In this document: positions 1-4,680 of the stretch, one piece after another | Numbering within the stretch: position 1 is the first letter of the stretch | Layout of the letters: each line of letters starts with the position of its first letter | Assembly (NCBI GenBank): GCA_030824805.1 | Contig: JAPJRC010000042.1 | Span: 1 to 5,483, forward strand | Reading direction: 5' to 3' | DNA from: Micavibrio sp. | GTDB taxonomy: Bacteria > Pseudomonadota > Alphaproteobacteria > Micavibrionales > Micavibrionaceae | Length of the DNA stretch: 5,483 nt | Position numbers and translations under genes: made by a program | The notes under the pieces: model-generated | Seen by the model: the letters and a program-made list of their open reading frames with translations, nothing else | Told to the model about the DNA's origin: nothing | Database searches by the model: none

Positions 1-1521
1 GCGGTACAGATTGGCGACCCGATCACACAGAAAAAATTCTCGGACGCCATCGTAAAAGAAATCCGCGATCTCGGCCTTTACAACGCCATCACCGACAACG
101 GCGCTGGCGGCCTTTCGTCTTCCGTTGGCGAAATGGGCGGCGACACGAACGGCTTCCACGTTGAGCTCGAAAAAGTGCCGCTGAAATATCCAGGCATGCA
201 GCCGTGGGAAATCTGGATTTCGGAATCCCAGGAACGCATGACTCTCGCCGTGCCGCCACAGAACATCGAAAAGCTTCAGGCTTTGCTCGCCAAGCGCGGC
301 AGCGAAAGCTGGGTTATCGGCACATTCACCAACTCCGGCAAGTGCCATGTCACATGGCATGGCGATACGGTAATGGAAATCGATATGGATTTCCTGCATG
401 ACGGCGTGCCGGAAACACCGCTTGCTATTACCTTTACACGCGGCGGCGAAAAAGAGCCGGAACTTGCTGAGCCCAAGAATTACGCAATCACGATGCAGGC
501 GATGCTTTCGCGCCTCAACATCTGCTCAAAAGAATTCGTGGCCTCCCAATATGACCACAACGTGCAAGGCTCCGCCGTGCTTGGTCCGCTGCAGGGGAAA
601 GGCCGCGTGTTCGCCGAAGCAACCGTGTCACGCCCAGTGCTCAACAACCCGCGCGGCGTTGTGCTATCGCAAGGTTTGGCTCCACGCTACTCCGACATCG
701 ACACATACCATATGGCAACCGCGTCGCTCGACATCGCCGTGCGTAACGCTGTGGCCGCAGGATGCCCAATAGACCACCTCGCCATCCTCGACAATTTTTG
801 CTGGTGCTCTTCGGAAGAGCCGGAACGTCTCGGCCAGCTAAAGCGCGCGTGCGAAGCTATTTACGATCTCGCCGTTCTGTACCAGACGCCGTTTATTTCC
901 GGCAAAGACTCAATGTTCAACGACTTCAAAGGTTATGATGCCAATGACAAGCCGGTGAAGATTTCCATCCCGCCGACACTCCTTGTCTCGGGTATCGGCG
1001 TTGCGGAACATGTCGACCAGGCCGTATCGCTTGATCCAAAAGCGGCGGGCGATCTCGTGTATGTTATCGGCGAGACCAAGAATGAACTTGGTGCATCGGA
1101 ATATTACGCGCTGAACGGCAAGCTTGGAAACAACGTGCCGGAAACGGATGGCGCTGCAAACCTTGCCATTTACAAAGCGCTTTCCAAAGCGAACAAGAAC
1201 CATTGGATCGCCTCCGCCCTGCCCGTTACGCTCGGCGGTCTTGGCATAGCTTTGGCCAAAAAATGTATCGCCTCAGGCCTTGGTATGGAGCTTCGTCTCT
1301 TGTCAGACCTGCGCTTGGATACATATTTGTTCTCGGAAAGCACGGGCCGCGTGGTTGTGACCATCGATCCAAAAAACAAGCAGGATTTCGAATTCCTGTT
1401 CGGTGCGGACGCCTACTTCCTCGGCACGGTCACAGGCAAACCGGTTTTGTCGATTGATGGCATCGAGATGAAAATCTCCGAACTTGAAACCGCCTACAAA
1501 CAACCGCTGAAGGATTTCTAA
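1..1521 (+). CDS. purL: FGAM synthase, synthetase subunit PurL (C-terminal part, 5' end outside window)
   Basis: PurL makes formylglycinamidine ribonucleotide (FGAM) from FGAR, ATP and ammonia in cytosolic de novo purine synthesis; the ammonia comes from PurQ. The frame is open from the first base and gives 506 residues. An in-frame ATG at 133 is internal, because family-type sequence (GDP, DNGAGGL) lies before it. Visible in order, numbered from the window's first codon: the end of the first AIRS-type ATP-binding half with DNGAGGL near residue 38 and SESQERM near 74-80; a linker; then the second AIRS-type half with QGLAPRYSDID near 224-234 and the loop SGKDSM at 300-305. The GKDSM loop resembles large E. 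coli-type PurL more than the SGNVS loop I recall for small Bacillus-type PurL. No glutaminase domain follows in the same chain; it is the next gene, one base away. The missing N-terminus prevents deciding whether a PurS-like domain is fused there. Confidence 0.95.
   Translation, partial: AVQIGDPITQKKFSDAIVKEIRDLGLYNAITDNGAGGLSSSVGEMGGDTNGFHVELEKVPLKYPGMQPWEIWISESQERMTLAVPPQNIEKLQALLAKRGSESWVIGTFTNSGKCHVTWHGDTVMEIDMDFLHDGVPETPLAITFTRGGEKEPELAEPKNYAITMQAMLSRLNICSKEFVASQYDHNVQGSAVLGPLQGKGRVFAEATVSRPVLNNPRGVVLSQGLAPRYSDIDTYHMATASLDIAVRNAVAAGCPIDHLAILDNFCWCSSEEPERLGQLKRACEAIYDLAVLYQTPFISGKDSMFNDFKGYDANDKPVKISIPPTLLVSGIGVAEHVDQAVSLDPKAAGDLVYVIGETKNELGASEYYALNGKLGNNVPETDGAANLAIYKALSKANKNHWIASALPVTLGGLGIALAKKCIASGLGMELRLLSDLRLDTYLFSESTGRVVVTIDPKNKQDFEFLFGADAYFLGTVTGKPVLSIDGIEMKISELETAYKQPLKDF
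1510..1514 (+). promoter_or_regulatory. Shine-Dalgarno site for purQ, inside the end of purL
   Basis: AAGGA lies 8 nt before the ATG at 1523, within the last codons of purL. It supports that ATG as the purQ start and suggests that the two subunits are translated from one message with linked initiation. Confidence 0.7.
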
Positions 1522-1522
1522 G

Positions 1523-2350
1523 ATGGCCGCAAAATCACTCGTCCTCGCCGGTTACGGATTGAACAGCGAAGAAGAAACATCTTTCGCTTTCGAACAGGCT
1601 GGCTTTCAATCGACCATCCGTCATATCAACGACCTTGCTGAAAATCCGGGCGAACTGAACGATGTTCAGGTCCTCTGCATCCCCGGCGGATTTTCGTACG
1701 GCGATGACACGGGCTCCGGCAACGCCTTCGCCCAGAAGATGCGATTGACGCTGTGGGAAAACCTAAAAAAGTTTGTCGAACGCGACACACTCACGCTCGG
1801 CATCTGCAACGGCTGCCAGATCGTTGCCAATCTCGGTCTTGCGCCCGCCATCGACAAAAAATACGGCGAACGTTTCGTTGCCGTTACACACAACCTGACC
1901 GCACGTTATCAATGCCGCTGGGTTGATGTCGGCGTACAGGATGCAAACACACCCTGGCTGTCCGGTATAACAAAGATGCACATTCCGGTGGCGCATGGTG
2001 AAGGGCGCTTCATGATGGACAAATCCGTCCTGAAAACATTGCAGGACATGAAGCAGATCGCGCTGCGTTATACCAAGCCCGATGGCACGCCCGCGCTCGA
2101 TGAATTCCCGTACAACCCGAACGGCGCGACGAACGATATTGCGGGAATTACGGACCCTACAGGCCGCGTGCTCGCCCTGATGCCGCACCCGGAACGCGGC
2201 ATGTTCACATGGCAGCGCGATGACTACGCCCTCTTGAAAGACCGCGCCCGCCGCGAAGGCAAAGCCCTTCCGGAACAGGCTGACGGCTTGCAACTATTTG
2301 AAAATGCCGGCCAGTATTTCGGTGTTAAGGCCGAGAAAAAGCGCGCCTAA
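1523..2350 (+). CDS. purQ: FGAM synthase, glutaminase subunit PurQ
   Basis: Class I glutamine amidotransferase that hydrolyses glutamine and passes ammonia to PurL. The 275 residues show the full triad: the nucleophile Cys95 in GICNGCQ (93-99), and His222 and Glu224 in MPHPERG (220-226). The PGGFSYGDD segment (54-62) is the oxyanion-loop region typical of PurQ. The ATG is one base after the purL stop and has AAGGA 8 nt upstream. At 275 residues it is longer than the roughly 220-230 residues usual for alphaproteobacterial PurQ; the extra length seems to lie in the stretch around 185-205 and in the tail after 226, where a region ending in a Lys/Arg-rich KAEKKRA forms the C-terminus. The length and the clear GICNGCQ/HPER motifs resemble PurQ partners of long PurL proteins and the glutaminase end of fused FGAM synthases (family recollection, not a search result). 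Confidence 0.95.
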   Translation: MAAKSLVLAGYGLNSEEETSFAFEQAGFQSTIRHINDLAENPGELNDVQVLCIPGGFSYGDDTGSGNAFAQKMRLTLWENLKKFVERDTLTLGICNGCQIVANLGLAPAIDKKYGERFVAVTHNLTARYQCRWVDVGVQDANTPWLSGITKMHIPVAHGEGRFMMDKSVLKTLQDMKQIALRYTKPDGTPALDEFPYNPNGATNDIAGITDPTGRVLALMPHPERGMFTWQRDDYALLKDRARREGKALPEQADGLQLFENAGQYFGVKAEKKRA

Positions 2351-2379
2351 AATATTCTCTACACAACCGACCACTGACT

Positions 2380-2385
2380 GAGGGG
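2380..2385 (+). promoter_or_regulatory. Shine-Dalgarno site for the SSS symporter gene
   Basis: GAGGGG ends 7 nt before the ATG at 2393 and fixes that start. The 42 bp between purQ and this gene show no hairpin or T-run that would act as an intrinsic terminator, and no convincing promoter, so read-through from purLQ is plausible. Confidence 0.65.
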
Positions 2386-2392
2386 AAAAGTC

Positions 2393-3805
2393 ATGCTGCT
2401 TGGATTTGTTGCCGTTTATATGCTGGTCTCGATTGCCATCGGCCTTTATGCCGCCCGGCGCGTCAACTCATCGACCGACTATGTCGTGGCGGGCCGATCG
2501 CTCCCCCTTTACATCACCATCGCAACCGTGTTTGCCACATGGTTCGGATCCGAAACCGTGCTCGGCATTCCCGCAACTTTTATCGAAGAAGGCATTGGCG
2601 GTGTCGTATCTGACCCGTTCGGCGCGTCCCTCTGCCTCATCCTCGTCGGCCTTGTGTTCGCCGCACCGCTCTACCGTATGAAATTGCTCACCATAGGCGA
2701 TTTTTACAAACGCACCTATGGCCGCACGGTGGAATTGCTTGTTTCCGTCTGCATCTGCATTTCGTACCTCGGCTGGGTTTCGGCGCAGATCATGGCGCTC
2801 GGCCTTGTTTTCAACCTGCTTACCGGCGGGGCTATGAGCCATGAATACGGCATGGTGTTAGGGCTTGCGATTGTGCTCATCTACACCATATTCGGCGGCA
2901 TGTGGTCGGTTGCGCTTACCGATTTCATGCAAATGATCATCATTGTTGTCGGGTTGTTTATCATCGCCGTTTTTATATCCGGCGAAACCGGCGGGGTCGG
3001 AACGGTTATAAACCACGCCTCGGAAACGGGAAAACTCTCCAACTTCTTCCCGGAAGAATTCACGCTTCCCACAATTCTCGCTTTCGCGGCTGCATGGCTT
3101 ACCATGGGCTTCGGCTCAATCCCACAGCAGGATGTTTTTCAACGCGTGATGTCTGCCAAGGATGAAAAATCCGCAGTCATAGGCACAGTGACTGGCGGCG
3201 TGCTTTACCTTATCTTTGCTTTCATCCCGATTTATCTGGCCTATTCCGCATTCCTTATCGAACCGGAAACAGTCGCGCAGCAACTGGAAACAGACAGTCA
3301 GGTTATCCTGCCGTCCCTTATCATGAACCACACACCGCTCTGGATTCAGGTCGCATTTTTCGGCGCGGTTTTATCGGCCATCATGTCGACAGCCTCAGGC
3401 ACGTTGCTGGCACCGTCCGTAACCTTCGCCGAAAACATCGCCAAGGGATTTTTCCCCGATATGAACGACAAGGCGTTCCTGAAACTCATCCGCCTGTCCG
3501 TTCTGGGATTTGCCGCGATCGTTCTGGTCATTTCCCTGAACAGCGAATTGTCGATTTTCGAAATGGTGGAAAACGCCTACAAAGTTACGCTGGCCGGTGC
3601 GATCGTCCCTCTTTTTGCAGGGCTTTACTGGAAACGCGCGAACACGAACGGCGCGCTCGCTTCGATCATCCTCGGTATCGGAACATGGATCGCGCTGGAG
3701 ATAATAGCACCCGAAGGAATCTGGCCACCGCAACTGGCGGGCTTCCTCGCAAGCGCGTTCGGAATGGTTGTTGGAAGCCTGCTTCTCAAACCGGCCGTAA
3801 AATAA
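2393..3805 (+). CDS. Sodium:solute symporter (SSS/SLC5 family), substrate unknown
   Basis: An inner-membrane permease of 470 residues, a normal length for the family, expected to take up a small solute with Na+. Hydrophobic segments run through the whole chain (for example 2-20, 41-60, 76-95, 115-143, 153-170, 179-196, 227-243, 264-287, 316-332, 366-382, 397-412, 421-438, 447-465), fitting the 13-helix SSS layout. Family signatures seen: DYVVAGRSLP (29-38), LLTIGDFY (98-105), FGGMWSVALTDFMQ (167-180), IPQQDVFQRVMS (243-254) and SAIMSTASGTLLAPS (328-342). Ser332-Thr333 sit where SSS proteins have the Na2-site Ser/Thr pair. The IPQQDVFQRV and FFGAVLSAIMS stretches remind me of choline-transporter-like (SLC5A7/CHT) members, but this does not settle the substrate; proline, choline, monocarboxylates and others remain possible. 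It lies 42 bp after purQ, and its end is 5 bp from the convergent lipoprotein gene. Confidence 0.9.
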   Translation: MLLGFVAVYMLVSIAIGLYAARRVNSSTDYVVAGRSLPLYITIATVFATWFGSETVLGIPATFIEEGIGGVVSDPFGASLCLILVGLVFAAPLYRMKLLTIGDFYKRTYGRTVELLVSVCICISYLGWVSAQIMALGLVFNLLTGGAMSHEYGMVLGLAIVLIYTIFGGMWSVALTDFMQMIIIVVGLFIIAVFISGETGGVGTVINHASETGKLSNFFPEEFTLPTILAFAAAWLTMGFGSIPQQDVFQRVMSAKDEKSAVIGTVTGGVLYLIFAFIPIYLAYSAFLIEPETVAQQLETDSQVILPSLIMNHTPLWIQVAFFGAVLSAIMSTASGTLLAPSVTFAENIAKGFFPDMNDKAFLKLIRLSVLGFAAIVLVISLNSELSIFEMVENAYKVTLAGAIVPLFAGLYWKRANTNGALASIILGIGTWIALEIIAPEGIWPPQLAGFLASAFGMVVGSLLLKPAVK

Positions 3806-3810
3806 TTCGA

Positions 3811-4338
3811 TTAGCCCTGAAATGCGTTCGTAGAAAACTCGGGCATGCGCTGCACACGGCCCTTAGTTCTGCTCGCTCTTTCCTCACCCCGTTTTTCTAA
3901 TACATAAGCGGCAAGATACGTACCCGCGTTTGAATAAGGCTGATCGCAATTCAGGATCCAACGGTTGTTTTTGTAGGATTCATCGTTGCGCGGATATAGC
4001 GCACAATCATTGAATTCCGCGGTGTTCATGGCTTTCATGAATGACATACGCATCGTTTTTTCTAGACCGCCGATAATATCAAGGCGGACGAGCGGACCTT
4101 CCGATGGATCATGCGTAATTCGTGTGCGGGTCGTGGTTTGAAGCGGCGCGACAGTACGTGCCTGCGTTTGCGGTATTACGGGAGCAGTTGTTACAGGTGC
4201 CTGTGCCAACCGGTTGGATTGTGAAGATGGCGCATGCTGATTGTTTGAAAAATCGGGTTCGCGCATCGTGCTGCATGCGCCTAATCCCATGACAAGCGCA
4301 AAGGCCTGAACAACTTTGGAAACACTGAATTGAGACAT
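3811..4338 (-). CDS. Putative lipoprotein with Pro/Thr/Gln-rich linker and two-cysteine C-terminal domain; function unknown
   Basis: I do not recognise this 175-residue protein. The N-terminus has Lys8, a hydrophobic core (9-21) and the lipobox LGAC with Cys22, so it should be exported, lipidated and anchored in the envelope. Residues 23-75 are low complexity, rich in Ser, Asn, Gln, Pro, Thr and Ala, and look like a flexible tether. The remaining 100 residues appear folded: RLDIIGGLEKTMRMSFMKAM (85-104), then Cys112 and Cys131 flanking charged and Asn-rich sequence, and a helix-like LAAYVLEKRGEERASR (142-157). The two periplasmic cysteines could form a disulfide (inference). There is no Asp at +2 (Ser23), which by the E. 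coli Lol rule would favour the outer membrane, although that rule may not hold here. The start is supported by GGGGG 6 nt upstream. The gene has its own leader region and need not belong to the nuoF-phnA unit. Confidence 0.82.
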   Translation of the reverse strand: MSQFSVSKVVQAFALVMGLGACSTMREPDFSNNQHAPSSQSNRLAQAPVTTAPVIPQTQARTVAPLQTTTRTRITHDPSEGPLVRLDIIGGLEKTMRMSFMKAMNTAEFNDCALYPRNDESYKNNRWILNCDQPYSNAGTYLAAYVLEKRGEERASRTKGRVQRMPEFSTNAFQG

Positions 4339-4344
4339 AGATTA

Positions 4345-4370
4345 CCCCCTGAACTTACCTGCCAAGTTCA
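4345..4370 (-). promoter_or_regulatory. Leader hairpin abutting the lipoprotein Shine-Dalgarno sequence
   Basis: Perfect 7-bp inverted repeat TGAACTT / AAGTTCA (4364-4370 and 4350-4356) with a 7-nt loop. In the minus-strand message the 3' arm ends at the base that starts AGGGGG (4350-4345), and six bases later comes the ATG. The stem could therefore affect ribosome access, or the 21-bp element could be an operator for a dimeric regulator. Only the repeat and its position are seen; the role is inferred. Confidence 0.45.
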
Positions 4371-4389
4371 TAATACGGAATCTAATATA
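4370..4389 (-). promoter_or_regulatory. Candidate -10 elements for the lipoprotein gene
   Basis: Two hexamers on the minus strand each match TATAAT at five of six positions: TATTAT (4375-4370) and TATATT (4389-4384). No good TTGACA-like -35 lies 16-18 bp ahead of either. TTGATA (4423-4418) is a 5/6 match, but it is 28 bp or more away from them. In DNA this AT-rich such hexamers arise easily, so the promoter call is weak. A promoter is nevertheless expected here unless the gene is read through from phnA. Confidence 0.3.
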
Positions 4390-4404
4390 CGTAAATAGAA
4401 TCTA
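4378..4404. repeat. Direct repeat GAATCTA, two copies 20 bp apart
   Basis: GAATCTA occurs at 4378-4384 and 4398-4404, with start-to-start spacing of 20 bp, close to two helical turns. The palindrome TACGTA (4388-4393) lies between the copies. Same-face spacing upstream of a gene start fits a pair of regulator half-sites, but chance is possible in AT-rich sequence. Confidence 0.4.
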
Positions 4405-4407
4405 TTT
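4393..4407. repeat. Perfect 7-bp inverted repeat, AAATAGA-A-TCTATTT
   Basis: Arms 4393-4399 and 4401-4407 around a single central base. It sits 55 bp upstream of the lipoprotein ATG and shares three bases with the next palindrome. The near-zero loop suits a protein-binding DNA palindrome better than an RNA hairpin. Confidence 0.5.
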
Positions 4408-4426
4408 TTGATATTACTATCAAAAA
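4405..4426 (-). repeat. Perfect 9-bp inverted repeat, hairpin with GUAA tetraloop in minus-strand RNA
   Basis: TTTTTGATA (4405-4413) and TATCAAAAA (4418-4426) are exact complements around four bases. Read as minus-strand RNA the loop is GUAA, a GNRA-type tetraloop. It starts 11 nt after the phnA-domain gene stop, so it may mark the 3' end of the nuoF message. The stem has a single G-C pair and no clean U-run follows, so it is a poor intrinsic terminator. An operator or RNA-stability role is equally possible. Confidence 0.5.
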
Positions 4427-4437
4427 CTTAGCCTATA

Positions 4438-4680
4438 CTAAGCCTTTTTCAGGAAGCAGGTTTTTAGAACCAGTCCTTTGATCTTATCGGCGTTGCATTC
4501 AATCTGTTCAGGATTGTTCGTCAGGCGAATGTTTTTGATCAGCGTTCCGCGCTTGATAACGGTCGAAGTGCCTTTAACAGGAAGATCTTTGATCACCGTT
4601 ACGGAATCACCGTTCTTCAATTCGTTGCCGTTGGAATCTTTTACGGCAACATCCTCGTCTTCATCGTCGTCATAACCCAT
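4438..4680 (-). CDS. PhnA/YjdM-domain small protein lacking the zinc ribbon
   Basis: The 80-residue product matches the C-terminal domain of E. coli PhnA (YjdM): VKDSNGNELKNGDSVTVIKD (13-32), then VKGTSTVIKRGTLIKNIRL (35-53), IECNADKIKGLVLKTCFLKK (60-79). Full YjdM, about 110 residues, starts with a four-cysteine zinc ribbon; here it is replaced by a short acidic leader, GYDDDEDED (2-10), and only Cys62 and Cys75 remain. Despite the name, YjdM is not known to break down phosphonates, and its biochemical role is unsettled. The small beta-rich, SH3-like fold suggests binding rather than catalysis (inference). Its ATG shares its A with the nuoF stop (TAATG) and has no strong Shine-Dalgarno sequence, so translation probably depends on ribosomes finishing nuoF. 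GC looks somewhat lower than in nuoF. Confidence 0.88.
   Translation of the reverse strand: MGYDDDEDEDVAVKDSNGNELKNGDSVTVIKDLPVKGTSTVIKRGTLIKNIRLTNNPEQIECNADKIKGLVLKTCFLKKA

Noticed and set aside
133..135. ATG as start of a 462-residue PurL
   Set aside because: The same frame is open to base 1 and encodes conserved PurL sequence before this codon (GDP and DNGAGGL), so the gene begins outside the window.
398..772. Plus-strand 124-codon frame inside purL
   Set aside because: Out-of-frame shadow with Arg/Pro/Thr-rich composition and no motif; the purL frame is clearly the coding one.
1763..2293. Minus-strand open frame of 176 codons inside purQ
   Set aside because: It is fully antisense to a gene with an intact catalytic triad; the product has no recognisable motif and the frame is open because of codon bias.
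2468..2842. Minus-strand 124-codon frame inside the symporter gene
   Set aside because: Antisense shadow with skewed, charged composition, no start signal and no family resemblance.
3685..3900. Plus-strand 71-codon frame across the convergent junction
   Set aside because: It overlaps the end of the symporter out of frame and runs antisense into the lipoprotein gene; no Shine-Dalgarno sequence or motif supports it.
4350..4370. SOS/LexA box, because of GAAC...GTTC
   Set aside because: The spacing is GAAC-N11-GTTC; alphaproteobacterial LexA sites are usually GTTC-N7-GTTC and the Bacillus type is GAAC-N4-GTTC, so neither fits.
4405..4426. Rho-independent terminator for nuoF-phnA
   Set aside because: The stem is nearly all A-U and lacks a following U-run on the minus strand, so I list it only as an inverted repeat.
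4478..4675. Plus-strand 65-residue frame ending in a serine run
   Set aside because: It is antisense to the PhnA-domain gene; the serine run is just the complement of the acidic Asp/Glu codons.
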